Of a stretch of DNA of 64,000 bases, positions 9,699 to 22,390 are shown one piece after another. The DNA comes from Progne subis subis (lineage: Eukaryota > Chordata > Aves > Passeriformes > Hirundinidae): assembly GCA_022316685.1 (NCBI GenBank), contig JAKJHU010000537.1:186001-250000 (forward strand), in the 5' to 3' direction. Made by a program: the position numbers and the translations under genes. The notes under the pieces were generated by a model, which had not been told where the DNA came from, ran no database searches, and saw only the letters and a list, made by a program, of their open reading frames with translations. Each line of letters starts with the position of its first letter. The first letter of the stretch is position 1.

Positions 9699-12600
9699 GT
9701 AAGACCCCGCTGTGCCCTCGATCCCGGCCCCCAGGGGCTTTCCCGCGGCTCTGGATGGCGCCGCGTGCTCCGGCAGCCTGGGGATGCTCGCTGGGTGCCA
9801 AGGGATCCTTCCAGGGGACGTGGGTGAGGTGTTAAAGCCTCGCCAGGCGGCACAAACCCTCGGGAAAAGCCTGGTAACGGCCTGGCTAGCGGGATCGGAA
9901 GCAGGGAGAGATGTGGGCTGTGAAATGCAGCCCTTGCTGGCACATTTCCCCCCCCCACCCCAAAGCCCGAGCAGCGGGAGTTGCATCACCGGCACCTCGG
10001 ATAAGGATCAGCCGCGGAGAAGGTTTGAGCAAGGGATTGCTCAAACCGGGCTGACACAACGCCAGCCAACTCCCAGCTCCCCATCTCCTCCTCCCTGAAC
10101 CTTTCACAGAAGGGACGGAGCAGCCGAGACCCCCATCCCATGAAATGCCCAGGGCACCGTTCCTGCTGCTCCATCCCGGGGCGCGGGGCAGCCTGCAGGA
10201 CCCCGGCACGGATCCATCCTGCCCGGTGCCCATCGCGGGCTCCTCCCCGCCCTGCCCCGGAGCTCTGGGCTCTGTGGCTCACACGTGGCCTCCACAAGGG
10301 AAATTTCAAAACTTTCCCAGCTGGGACGGCATGAGCAGGGCTCGACGGGCAGGTCAGGTCGGTGCGTCTGGGGCTGCGCTGCCTGACTCACCCCACACCT
10401 GCCAACCCGCAGAGTGCGGCATGGAGTGGGGGGCTGGCTCCGGGGGGCTCTGGGGGGCTCCGGGGGCTCTGAACCCCCTCCCCAGCACTGAGCTGTGGTG
10501 TTCATCCCGTGGCCAGAGCGTGGATGAGGCTGCCAGGAGTCCCCCCGCGGGTTCTCCCTGCCCTTGGCTTTGTTTTCTGGCTCATTAACTCCGCTTCTTA
10601 ACGACACGGCCGATGCCACCCCCCTGCCAGCGGAGCCAGCTCCTCGCTCCTGCTCGGAGGAAGGAGCTCCGTGTTGTCCCCCCATTCCCACCGCAGCATC
10701 CCGGAGCTGGGAAGGGCCGCAGGTGACACCCACCAAGGAGCTTTTTCCAGATAAATCCTCTTAATTAGCAGGATGCACGTCCCCAGCCCCCCAAGTGTCA
10801 TCCCCTGGGGAAGGTCCCCCCACCACCCCGCTGTCCCCAAGGCATGGGGTGGCCGGGCATTCCCCAGCTGGCGCCGTCTCCGTCCCATCTGCGCTTCCCA
10901 GCCCTTCCCGCGCTTCCTGGGAAAGACCCAGCGGATATTTTTCCGCATCATCCAGCGCCTGAGCATTGTTCCTCAGGCAGCTGCGGGGGTCCGGCGGGGG
11001 CTCGTGTTTAAGGAGTTGGTTGAAGGTTGTTTTTAACCATTTCACTGCTGCATCCTGTCCTTGTCCTGGGAATGAAGCCCATCATCTTTATTCCCAGGGA
11101 ATGAGCCCTAAAAGCAGCCAAAGGATGAGATTTTGGCGTCTCAAGGGTTTTAAACAAACCCATGCCCAAGGCAGTGGGATGAACGCTGAGGGATCTGCTG
11201 GTGCATCCAGCAAAGGCAGCGCACGGGGGAGAGGGGCAGACACCTTTGGCAGAAGGTGGGAACAAGGAGGAGGTGACCCCAATCCCGAAGGATCACGGAT
11301 GAGAGCCCAGCCCGGGCTCTGCCTCGCTCCTCTCCTGCTGTAGAAGCGATGCAGACTCTCCCGGCTATGCCAGAGGCGCAGTTCACATCCTAGCTCGGAA
11401 TTTCCCATCTTACTTGGCCTCAAACGAACCCCTTCTTGCTGCTTTTGCTCTGCCCTACATCTGGTGACAGCGACAGCTCTGCCTCACCAAGGATGGGGAC
11501 ACCCATCATCACCAGCCCCAGACAGGGACGCATCCTGACCGGGCACAGGGAGCGGCTCTGGCCCATCCCAGCCTGGGGATGCATCCAACCTCCAGTGCTG
11601 CACCCTGCGCCGGGCATCCCTCCCTCCGGCAGCCCTGAGCCCCACCAGAGCGTTCCTGCACAGTTCCCAGAAATAATTCCCTTCCCTCCTGTGCGTTTCG
11701 GAGGCCAGGCCGGGGCAAGGTCCCGGAGCAAGCGTGGCCGAGCCGGGGGAGGTGACAGTGCCAGGCGGGATGGCAGGAGCTCGGCCCGAGCCTCCAGAAG
11801 AGGGCACTAAAGCAGGACCTGCCCGCGCCGCCTGTCCCCTGCTCCTGGAAAAGATCCCCGGGAATTGAAAACGTGAGGGGCAACTGGCAAGAAAGCGGAG
11901 AACAAATCCCCCGTTTCTTCTGCCTCCTTGTCTGGCTGCGCACCGCCAGCAGCTCAGAGAGGGAGCGGGGACATTCCCAGCGCCCACCCTGCCCTGGGAT
12001 GTCCCCGTCGGGGTGGCACTGACGGGCACAGGTCAGGTGCTGGAAGGGCTGCAGGGTCTGGACACAGTCCCCCCGTGGCTCGTGGCAATGTGGAAATCGG
12101 GTTGTTTACGGCCGAGGTGTTTCTCCAGGCCGGCTCTTGAGCAAAAATCTTATTTCATCTGGGAAAAAAAAAAACAAGAACCAAACATAAAACACCCTGA
12201 TCCTTCCTTCAGAGTGCTTCTGATCAATCCCAGCACCAGCCAGCTCCGTGTGGCCTCGGGCAAATAACTCAGAGCCTCAGTTTCTCCTCTAGAGTCTGAT
12301 TCACTTCAGTTTTTGGCCGTGCCCCTGAACTGTCGCCGAGCGCCAGCTCCGTCCCCGCTCAGGACCGAAGGCGGGGACGTTTGAGGTGTCCCCACGGCTC
12401 TTCCTGCCGCTCGCCCCACTTCCCTCGCAGCCAGGAGTGTTAGAGGCCGTGGTTGTGTTTCGGGGAGATTCGAGATAATAATTTGTGGTCTGCGAAATGT
12501 CACAGCCGCCGTCGCATCCCGAGGCGGCAGCTCTGGCCGCAGCCTCTCGATCCACGGAAAATCCCTCAGCCGGGGGAATTCGGGCACCCACCAGAGCCCG

Positions 12601-15352
12601 GTTGTGGTGCTGGGGAATTAAAGTTCTCCCCCCACACACAGAGCTTTCATCGAGTGGGGTCTTTAATTAGCACAAAATCTCGAGGTTTAATCGCACCTGG
12701 GTTCATCCCTCCGCTTCCACCTCTTACCATCAGCTCCGGCATTCCCAAAGCCCCTCCTGCCCCGGGAACGTGTTTTACAACCGGGAATGGATTTTTTTTG
12801 TTTTTTCCTCCCAGGAATTTTGCTCCCGGGAAACAACAAGTCCTCTGGGGGAGCAGGGGCAGGGATGAGCCTGGCCAGCTCCGGCTCCATCCCGCTCCAG
12901 CCCCAGCTCCAGCTCGGAATCGGGATCGGGGCCGCGGCGTTGACTCATGAGCCGACCTCGTGCGCCTCCAATCCGATCCACCCAGCTGGAAAATCGGGTT
13001 GGACTGGGCCCCGGCGGGGAGGGAAAGGCTGCGGCCGGGACGGGAGGCGGCCGAGGGCTGCGGGGAGAGCGCGGTGCCGGCCCAAGTCCCCGGGTGTCAC
13101 TTAATGGTGACCAAAGCAGCCGCCGGCCTCCCGCCCACCTCCGCCGGGACATCATTAATCTTGGCACAGCAGCATCAGGGCTCCCATCAGGAGAACGTTC
13201 CCGCTGATGAGGCTGATAAATTACAGCCGGGGGGCCGGGGGAGGAGGCGACCGGCCTTTGGGGGGGGGAAGTGGGTTAGGGGTGGTGGGCAGGAGACAAC
13301 GGCGGCGCTGGGAAACCTGTGGGATCAGAGGGATGCCGAGCTGCCCCGAGCCCAGCGCTTTGCCTCGTGCCTCAGTTTCCCCATCGGGTGCTCCGGGCTC
13401 AGGCGGCCGCGCACGTGTGGGTGTCAGCGGGCACTCCTCTTCCTCCGGCGGGTGCGCTGATAAGAGGCCGAGTGGGATGATTTAATCCTTTTGGGAAAGA
13501 AGCTTGAAAAGGGACCGAGGCAGGGATGAAACGCCGCATTGTTCGCGGCGGGGAGAGGGGACGGCGACACCGCGACCTCGGCTCCCCGCCTGGCCCCCTG
13601 CTCCTTTCCCGGCTCCGCCACCCCGGTGACTCAGAGTCCCCAACCCCGGCATCCAGCCAGGGTCACAGCGGTGTCACAGGGATGGTCACGCCGGCACGGG
13701 GCACTTCGGGGATGCCCCCGACGGGTGGGATTTGGGGTCGGGGGTCCCAAATCCGGCCCTCCCGGCTGCATAGCCCCACTTTGCTACCCCGGGCCTTTCC
13801 CTTACTCCGACGGTGCCGGGGCAGGTGGGAAAGTAGGTCAGGAAGAACCCCGGCGCCACACGCGGGGCGAGGGCCGGGCCTGGCTCCTGCAGCCCCGCAG
13901 AGGCTCTGCCTCCCCCGGCTCCTTTCATCCGCGCCTCTCCGGAGGCCCGGCGAGCATCAGTGACAGCTCCGGCACCCCTGGGAGTCGGGGGGTGCCGCGT
14001 CTCGCTCTCGCCCCGGTCCCGCGTGGCGCCGGCTGCTCTCCCGTGGGTTTTTCCGAGCGCTTTGAAACCCTGCGGATGAAAGGCGCCCGGCGAAGGCTGC
14101 GGGCGCAGCGGGAGCGGCCCCCCCCGAGGCTCCTTCCCCCGGTGCCACCTCCAGCGGGACCCCCGGCTCCGAGGGGCCTGGGCTGGGAGCCCGAGGATCT
14201 GCCCTTGCTGCCGAGGTGGAATTTGGGGATGGAGGAGCCCGTGGCTCCGTGTCCCGGCTGGATGTGACCCCAGGTGGCAGCCAGGGCTGTCATCGCTCCC
14301 AGTTTGGTTTGGGGCCTCGGAGGGTGGGCAGGGAACACCCGGGACCACCCAGCAGCAGCCTGCCGCGTTCCAGCATCTCATCCCAGCTGGAATGTGGGAC
14401 GCAGGGTCCTTCCCGAGCATCCTGCGAGCTCCTCTCCGGGCCCTGGAGCGGCGCCGCCACCACGAGAACCTCCGGAGCCTTTTTTTTCGGAGCTCAGAGC
14501 CCGAGGTGGGGAAGCAGGTGGGAGCTCCAGCAGCTCCCCGAGCCATCACCACCCCACGCAGGTGATGCAGCAGCTCGGGTTTTTGCTCAGCACTTTTGCA
14601 AGAGCAAAGGGGACGCAGCGCTCGGGTCGGGGCTGAGATGTGGCAGCCAGATAAAGGCTGCCGGGCTGCCGCGTGACATTAAGAGAGCAGCCAGGAAGAG
14701 GAGAGGACGGGTTTCGGATAAACAACGGGCCGCGAGGAGGGGCAGCGTGAGCTCTTTGGGTGCCAGGGAAAGCCCCTCCCGTCGGGGCAGGATGCTCCGG
14801 CAGCCGCCAGCCAGACCCAGGCTCAGTGCCCGATGCCGGCAGGGCACCGGGGGATTTCTGTCCCCAGCAGGGGCCGGGTGTGAGGGAATCCCTCCCGCCC
14901 TTCGCCCTGGAGAGGGTTTCCCTGCTGCCTGCGTGGGGAAAAACAACAAAAACCCCACAGCTGGATCCAGCACACGCTGCCCCCGGAGCTCCTGGGGGAT
15001 GCTGGGGTCAGGGCAGAAGCGTCGGGAGTGAGGAACCCCCTCGGCTCCGAGGGTCTGCGGAGCAGTGAGGGGGTCGGGGAATCTCCTGTGACATCCCCCG
15101 GGGGATTCCCAGTCAGGCCACCCCCGGGGTGGGCTCGTAGGGAGGTTTTCTCTAAAGGTCAGGGGACAGGAGAGCAGCCAAGCCCTCGTACTCCCGGGAT
15201 GCTCAGAGCTGGGGTCCCCGTGGCTCCCCGCTGTCCCTGGCGCCTCCTGGGGCATGCAGGATGTGGTTTGGGGCCGAGCAGCAGCTGCAAAGGGCTGCTC
15301 CCCTCTCCAGCCCTCCTCCAGCCCCGCTCACCCCCTTTCCCTCTCTCGCCAG
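9699..15352 (+). other. PEBP4: PEBP4 last intron
   Basis: GTAAGA...CGCCAG intron of about 5.65 kb. It is GC-rich and mostly unique, with CpG-rich stretches around 12.9-14.3 kb and a lower-GC segment at 13.13-13.22 kb (ATCATTAAT, GATAAATTAC) that looks like a candidate conserved non-coding element. No further exon was recognised. Confidence 0.7.
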
Positions 15353-15444
15353 GCACCTGGGACTTGAAGAAATTCGTGGAGGATTTTGAACTGGGCCACC
15401 CCGTGGCCTCGACCCAGTTCCTCACCAAAAGCTACAAGGATTAA
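15353..15444 (+). CDS. PEBP4: PEBP4 terminal coding exon
   Basis: The exon starts after CTCTCTCGCCAG. GC completes the split Ser codon, and the frame then reads TWDLKKFVEDFELGHP and ASTQFLTKSYKD before TAA at 15442-15444. It corresponds to the human stretch [29 protein letters not shown], the C-terminal helix region typical of PEBP proteins. The human protein continues for roughly another 25 residues of low-complexity tail (from memory), whereas here translation stops directly after YKD. The three exons in the window join without frame conflict into 84 residues. Confidence 0.9.
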
Positions 15445-15765
15445 CTGGGGCCTTCCTTCCCTCGCCCTGCACATCCCCAACACCACGGAGCCACAGAGGG
15501 GACCCCAGGAGCCACCGAGGATGAACCCACCCTGCTCCCAGCCCAGAGCCACAGCGCCAACCCCGACCTCTGCCTCTGTCTATCCCCCTGAGGAACGTGC
15601 CGAGAGGAGCCCCAGCCCGCCTGGCTACCCCAGGAATCCTGGCATCACCCCTTCTCCTCCCTTCACCCTGTTTCTGACTCGACCTCCCCGCATGTCTCCC
15701 TGGCACTTTGGGGACTTTGATGCCTGCAGCTTCCCGAATAAAAATTTGGATGTAGCACGCGGCGC
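15445..15765 (+). other. PEBP4: PEBP4 3' UTR
   Basis: The stretch runs from the PEBP4 stop to just past the first good polyadenylation signal. The true cleavage site is inferred to lie 15-25 bp after AATAAA. Confidence 0.6.
15737..15742 (+). terminator. PEBP4: PEBP4 polyadenylation signal AATAAA
   Basis: A canonical AATAAA lies 293 bp after the PEBP4 stop codon and is the first such hexamer downstream. A GT-rich stretch (GGCTCGGTGGTGG) follows within about 30 bp, as expected for the downstream element. Confidence 0.75.
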
Positions 15766-17340
15766 TGGCTCGGTGGTGGCAGCGAGCGCGGGGCAGCGGC
15801 AGCGCTGGGCGAATCCGGAATTTTGGGATGTGCGTGGGATGAGCAGGGACGAGGGGAGCAGGGGGTGGGCACTCAGACCCTCGTTAGGTGACACCAGGGT
15901 CACCCAGGAGGGGACAGGGACAGTGATGCCGGTCCAGGGGACCCTTGGTGGCACCGCATGGGAACCGGGCGCTGCCCTGCCCTGCTTTTGCCCTCAGCCC
16001 GTTCCTCTTGGAAAGCAAAACCAACATTAAAGGCATAAATCAGCAGAGCTCTGCCTACTGGCCGCTTAGCCGGACCTCCCCTTTAATTAGTTCCTTAATT
16101 AGGCTCTCATCTAAGACTCAGTTTTCTCCGAGGCTCAGATTCACCCGCCTCGGGTCCTCCTTGAAGCACATCCCGGTGCCTGCGCTGTGACAAAGCCTCG
16201 CCTGTCCTGCCCACGGCCAGGAACAGCATTCCCCACGGAGCAAACCGCGGGGAGCGGGAGCCCAGGAGGTTTTGCAGGCAGGGGAAACTGAGGCACGAGA
16301 GAATCGCTTGCTCAGGGCTGTGCAGGGAGGCCAGGGATCCTTCAGAGGGGTCCTGATGCTCTGGTTGCTGCACCTCAGCTTGGCGTCAATGCCTGGGTCT
16401 GGAGCAGAGCGACCTGATCCCGAAAAAAACACCTCTGTGCTGTCCTGGCGGTCACCTTCCCTGGGTCCCCGGCAGGGAGAGCAGATTTCAGTGCTGCACT
16501 GGGGGGTTAAAAGTGGGTTTCAGTCCTGGGGGGTTAAAAATGGGTTTCAGTCCTGGGGTGGGGTGTTAAATGAGGATTTCAGTCCTGGGGGGTTAAAAAT
16601 GGGTTTCAGTTCTGCAATGGGGATTTAAGTCCTACATTGGGGGGTTAAACGTGGATTTCAGTCTGGACTGGGTGGTTAAACCTGGGTTTCAGCCCTGTCT
16701 GGGGGGTTAAACTTGGCCGGGACTTCCCGCCCAGGATGTGGCTCTTTGCCTCGGAGGGGCCGAATCACAGCAGGGTCCTGCAGAGCTCGTGTCCCCTCCA
16801 GGAAGATCGGGGTATCCAAGGGGATGCAGGAGCAGGATCCAGGCTCGCCCCGGGCACACAGCTCTGGGTGAAGCGGCAGGAGGTGGCGGGAAGGAAAGCA
16901 ACAAAAAAAGGAAGCCGGGTAAGACCACAACCCAGGGGAAAAAAAAAAAAAGAAAAAACACGAACCCCGCTGCCACTGGCGCTAAGATTAGCAGCAGAGG
17001 AAATGACACGGTGAGATGTCATGGAAGTCTGCTAAAGTTGGATTTCTCCTTCTCTTTTTCTATCCCTGCCCTCGGAGCAGGGTGTAATTGGCCCGGCAGG
17101 TCGGAGCGAGGCTCCGGTGTAAATGAGAGGTCACGGCCCCGCTGGCATCCCGCAGCCGAGCTCCATCATCCCTCCCTGCCTGCCCTCAGCTCCCTGCGGT
17201 TATTTTTGGTGGAGAAAAGGAGATGGGGATGTTTGTCCTTCTAGGAAATTGTCAACCTGGGTTTAGCTGGGGATGAGAGGAGCCAAGCTGAGCTGGGATC
17301 GGGATCCGAGCCCAGAGTGATGCACTGCCCTGGGTGGCAC
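15766..17340. other. Intergenic, PEBP4-EGR3, proximal part
   Basis: No gene was recognised. It contains an AT-richer stretch at 16.02-16.14 kb (TTAATTAG, TTAATTAGGC) and the short tandem repeat described at 16.5-16.7 kb. Confidence 0.6.
16495..16715. repeat. 27-32 bp degenerate minisatellite
   Basis: About eight units share the core GGGGGTTAAAA(A/G)TGGG followed by TTTCAGTCCTG. The first units are 27 bp and later ones vary to about 32 bp. Confidence 0.85.
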
Positions 17341-17345
17341 TGATG

Positions 17346-18160
17346 GGATGGGGTGGAAAATGGGAATGGGAATGGGAATGGGAGTGGGAATGGGAGTGGG
17401 AGTGGGAATGGGAATGGGATTGGGAGTGGGAATGGGAGTGGGAATGGGAATGGGAATGTGAATGGGAGTGGGAGTGGGAGTGGGAGTGGGAATGGGAATG
17501 GAATGGGAATGGGAATGGGAATGGGAATGGGAGTGGGAATGGGAATGGAATGGGAATGGGAATGGAATGCGATGGAGAATGGGAATGGCAATGGGATGGG
17601 ATGGAAAATGGAAGTGGGAATGTTGATGGCAGTGGAATGGGATAGAGAATGGAAATGGAAATGGAAATGGAAATGGAAATGGAAATGGAAATGGAAATGG
17701 AAATGGAAATTGGGACAGAGATGGAGAATGCAGATGAGGAGACAGATGGGGTGGAGATGGAAATGGAGGTGGGGATGTGGATGTGGATGGGATGGGACTG
17801 GGGCAAATGGTAATGGAGAACAAGGATGGGAGTGAGGATGAAGATGGAGGAGAGTGGAGATGAGAATGGGGATGAGGATGGAGAATGGGGATGGAGATGG
17901 AGGAACATGATGGAAATGAGGATGGGAATAGGATGGAAATGGAGATGGAGATAAAATGGGATGGGATGGGATGGGATGGGATGGGATGGGATGGGATGGG
18001 ATGGGATGGGATGGGATGGGATAGGGATTAAGGGCGGGGATGGGGGTTGAGTGTGGGAACAGGGATGAGGATGGGGATGGAGAATGGAAATGGAAATGGG
18101 ATAGAGAATAAGAACGGGGAAGAGGATGCAGGTGGGGATGGAGATGGGGACAGGGATGAT
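17346..18160. repeat. GGGAAT / GGAAAT / GGGAT satellite block
   Basis: Three neighbouring simple-sequence domains are present: hexamer GGGAAT with GGGAGT variants (17346-17640), hexamer GGAAAT (about 17650-17715), and pentamer GGGAT, 15 or so perfect copies (about 17945-18022). They are linked by degenerate GGAGAT / GGGGAT sequence. Purines lie on the + strand throughout. Long open frames on both strands here are consequences of the repeat. Confidence 0.95.
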
Positions 18161-18191
18161 GTAGATCAGTAATCTGCCCAGCTGGCTGTGG

Positions 18192-18828
18192 TATCCCTGT
18201 GATGGAATGATCCCTGTGATGGAGTGATCCCTGTGATGGAGTGATCCCTGTGATGGAATGATCCCTGTGATGGAATGATCCCTGTGACGGAGTGATCCCT
18301 GTGATGGAATGATCCCTGTGATGGAATGATCCCTGTGATGGGATGATCCCTGTGGTGGGATGATCCCTGTGATGGGATGATCCCTGTGATGGAGTGATCC
18401 CTGTGATGGGATGATCCCTGTGATGGAGTGATCCCTGTGGTGGAGTGATCCCTGTGATGGAATGATCCCTGTGATGGAATGATCCCTGTGATGGAGTGAT
18501 CCCTGTGATGGAGTGATCCCTGTGATGGAATGATCCCTGTGATGGAGTGATCCCTGTGGTGGGATGATCCCTGTGGTGGGATGATCCCTGTGATGGAGTG
18601 ATCCCTGTGATGGAATGATCCCTGTGGTGGGATGATCCCTGTGATGGAATGATCCCTGTGGTGGGATGATCCCTGTGGTGGGATGATCCCTGTGATGGGA
18701 TGATCCCTGTGATGGGATGATCCCTGTGATGGAGTGATCCCTGTGGTGGGATGATCCCTGTGATGGGATGATCCCTGTGATGGAGTGATCCCTGTGGTGG
18801 GATGATCCCTGTGATGGGATGATCCCTG
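18192..18828. repeat. 17-bp minisatellite, about 37 copies
   Basis: The unit is TGATCCCTGTGATGGAG with A/G variation at two positions (GATGGAA, GATGGGA, GGTGGGA). The period is a constant 17 bp for about 637 bp with almost no indels, which implies recent amplification. Because 17 is not a multiple of 3, three units make a 17-codon cycle; translation reads the same peptide period whichever frame is used. Confidence 0.97.
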
Positions 18829-18829
18829 C

Positions 18830-21800
18830 CAGGATACAGCACCCGGCCCCCGTGGCCTGGTTTGGGCCCTTGGCCCCGCTCAGGGCTGCAAAGACAGCAG
18901 CCCCGGCCAGCCCCGCACCACAAACTCTCAGTGGGATGCGCATGAGGCCTCCACGGCATGGAAAATATTAATTGTAGCTTTCTGCTTCACTTTTTGATTA
19001 TTTAGAAAGAGCAAAGGAAAAAACTCACAAGGAGGAAGCCACGTACAGTCACTCCATGCTGGTCCCACCCCCTTTATCTCTCCTTCCATTCGCTCACCCT
19101 CGGCGCGAGAGAGAGAAAAGAGAAGCTGAGCCTCCCGGCTGCCTAAATGTAGAAAGTTTTGCTTCTAAATCAGTTTGTGATAGAAAGGAAACACGTCACG
19201 TCCCTGGGGAAGTGGCTGGTTTTGAGCAGCCGCAACCCCAGCGCCGAGCGCTGCAATGGAACAGCCCAACACTGAAATAGCTCCACGCTCTGTTATTGTC
19301 ACCCAGAGAAGGGTTTTTTTTTTTTCTCGCTGTCTACGGGTATCATTTTTAGCCTCCAGAGGAAGTTTTATTTGTATTTGTTACCTCGACTTTCCACTGT
19401 CGTGGCTTTGTGAGGTTTTTTTTGTGCGAAGGGAGAAAACGGAGTGGGGCGAGCTCAGGTGTGGGGCCGGCGGGGTGCGAGGTGGGATCTACAGCATCAA
19501 CGGCACGTCCCAGGAATTCCAGCACGGATTCAGCAGCCCTGCAGAGCCCAGCTGCATTCCAAGGCCACAAACCCATGGAAACACAGAATCCCGGGGATTC
19601 TGGGGGGCTGTGAGCTGAGCTGAGCCCGGGCACGGCTGCGGGATGGACACAGCTCCGCTTTGCTCTGCCAGGACGGGGCTCTGAGCTGGGCTCGGGCGAT
19701 TCCAGCCCCTTCCCAAAGCAATCCCACCCACTCCACGGGATGACTGAGGGAGAGGAGGACTCGGAGTTTCAAAATTAACAGCGAACTCGTGAAAATTGAG
19801 CGCTCCTGATGAGCAACGGCAGCGCCCAGCAGCACATGGGAGGGGGGGGTGTTCCTTCCCAAAACCGGGCTGGAGGCCAGGAGAAGCTCGTGCTAAACAC
19901 GAGCCCTAAGCCAAGAGGATAACAATTACCTGGTTTTAATAATCACTGGAATAATTAATGGGAGAAAGCCTCACCCCCCAGCTCGAGGGGAGCAGCCCTG
20001 GGTCTGATGCAGAGGGCTCACCCCAGGAAAACGCGGATTGAAGGTCAGATTGAGGAGCAGGTAGCGGGGGACACCCCTGGCACCCCCGAAGCCTCGGTGG
20101 CACCTGGGGATGCCAGAGGGACGAGCCAGCTGCCAGGAGCTGGGCTGTGCCAGGCAGCAGCTCCCCCTCAGCTGGAGACTTGCTCAAGAAGGGATTAGCA
20201 GGATCAGCTGATGATGATCTAAGCGCATAACTATATCAACCTGCGAATTAATTACCGATATCTCACACCTCGGAGGGAGCTCCTCTATCATCCGCAGATC
20301 TCTGCGCTCCTCAAGCGCTCCCTGAGCTCAGCCCGGCTGCAATCCCCCCTCCACCACCGCCACCTCCGGGAAATAGGTCAGGAGGGATAATCCCCAAATC
20401 CCCACGTGCTGCTGGGGACGCACGGCGCTGCTGCCCGTTTTGGGAGCAGACGTGGGAGAATCCCCCGGCCGGCTGAGCATCACCAGCCCCACGGGATGCT
20501 GAGGCACCGGGCTCTCGGCATCATCCCACGGCGCTGGGATGATCCAGCAAGGAGCTCCCGGCCCTCGGCCTCGTGCTGGGACACGCGGAGCCCCCGGGAT
20601 GGGGATGGGGATGGGGTGGGAGCCTGCACGGGGAGCTGGTGCTCGGCTCTGCTGCTCCAGGAGCCGGCAGCCAGGCGGGCCCTGGGAGAGGCACCTGGGC
20701 CGTGGCAGGAATTTAGGGCTCCTGAAGTAATAGGGAAGGCGAGGACAGGGACGTGTCCCCACCTCTGTGCCCGTGCCAGCGCTCGGAGGGGACTGGCGGG
20801 GAGCAAAGGGCACGCAGGGGTGGGTCCTGCAGTGATGGTTTCATTAATTAGCGATAATTAATTATTATTGGGCCTCCAAAATGCTGGGTAACATCAGAGG
20901 AGCTCTGTGGGGCTGTCTGGGGGCACAGGGCCCTGCTAGAGCCGGTTTGGTTTTGGGGTCCTGGACCCCCAATTGCTCAGTGGGGCTGGACCATCCAGCC
21001 AGGCTCTGGCAGCATCCTGGGATGCAAATTCCAGCAGCTCCTGAGGGAAAGCAGCAGCTCAGCTGTGCCCAGGGACGCTGCCAGGCATCCCGGGATGAGC
21101 ATCCCAGGGATGCTCAGTGGGGAGAAACCCAGCCCAGGTTTTGTTTCCTCTTTCAGCTGCTCCCTGAGTCTGTCTGAGCCGGGTTTGTCCGCGGCAGTGG
21201 GAAGCTCCCAGCCTCTCCCACTCCTCCGGGAACCACGAGCACCTTCAGATGTGGTTTGCCCCAAAACGCTCCTCGGCAGAACGAAAAAAAAAAAACAAAA
21301 ACAAAAAAAAAAAACCAACAAAAAAGAACCACCACGCAACAAAAAAACCCCAAGAGTTTTTGATACGGTGGTCCCAGCCCAGCAGCTTCGCTCCTGCCCA
21401 GGAGCTGCGAGCCTGGCGCTGCCCTGTTTATCCCGGCTGGCTGCGGGATGAGGCGGATGCCTGCCGGGCTTTGCATCCCAAAGGTGTGGTGGAAAGAGGG
21501 ATGGCTCTGCCAGCCGCCCCTGCTGCTCCCCGGCCAGGACGGACGGACTCGCCCCGCGGCCCCGGCCCCGGCCTGTCCTCACTTGTCGGCAGCTCTCGCT
21601 TCCCATTCCCTGCCCGCAGCCCCGCGGGTCCTCAGCCAACCTCACATTTCCTCATTGCAAGGAAATGGCGAATTCCCCCCGGGCTGGTTTCAATGGCTCA
21701 CAGATCCCTCGCCTTTGGCCTCTCCCCAGTTTCTCCTGCATGCAGAGCAGCCCTCGGGAGCAGCGCTTTTTTTTTTTCCCAGGCAGGAAGCCTTTGGAAT

Positions 21801-22390
21801 TCTCTGTCTAGGAGGACATCCCGCCCCTCACTCCGTGCTGGGTTCACCCCTCCACGTTGACACAGCACCGAGCTCTTTTTCCGTCGGATTTGGGGTTCTG
21901 ACGTCCTCTGCTCCTCTCCGTCAGGGAATCGCTGGCGTCTCCGGAGTGTTGTGTCACGGCACAGCTCTGGGAGCTTCGATCCCAGCGTCCGGTTCCTCTT
22001 CTGCTTCTTGGTTTCACGTTAAAAAATTCCTTTGCGGTCCCCTCTTGGGGTCACTCCAGGGCTCCTGCCTGGGGCCACCGCGCCGAGGTCGCTGCCGGTC
22101 CCATAAAATCATCCGTGGGTTTGCAGCCTGCTCGGTGCCTGATCCCGGCTGGAATCCCATCCTTCCCTCGGGTGCTGCTCCCTCCGGACCACTTTCACTC
22201 CGGGCCTGCTCCGTATTTCCCTGCTAATCGGCTGTCTCCTTATCTCCAGGTCACACTGCGCCAGCTGCCGCTGCCATTGTTCCCCAGCTGGGTAATAACA
22301 GGAAAGGCTTGGAAAACCAGACCTGTGTCGGTCTGAGCTGACCCAGAGGTTCCCAGATCTCAGCTGGCACAACCTGGAGTCACCCACCGA
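18830..22390. other. Intergenic, PEBP4-EGR3, middle part
   Basis: No gene was recognised. AT-richer patches at 18960-19320, 20195-20290 and 20825-20880 (with TTAATTAGC and ATAATTAATTATTATT homeodomain-type cores) stand out from the GC-rich background as candidate regulatory elements. An A/C-rich tract lies at 21283-21350. Confidence 0.5.

Noticed and set aside
16495..16715. GGGGTTAAAA units as interstitial telomeric sequence
   Set aside because: The telomere unit is TTAGGG; these units are 27-32 bp and lack it.
17241..18959. Open frame of over 560 codons on the minus strand (two overlapping frames)
   Set aside because: It lies entirely on the GGAAT/GGGAT and 17-bp repeats; several frames are open at once and the peptides are pure repeat translations without any known domain.
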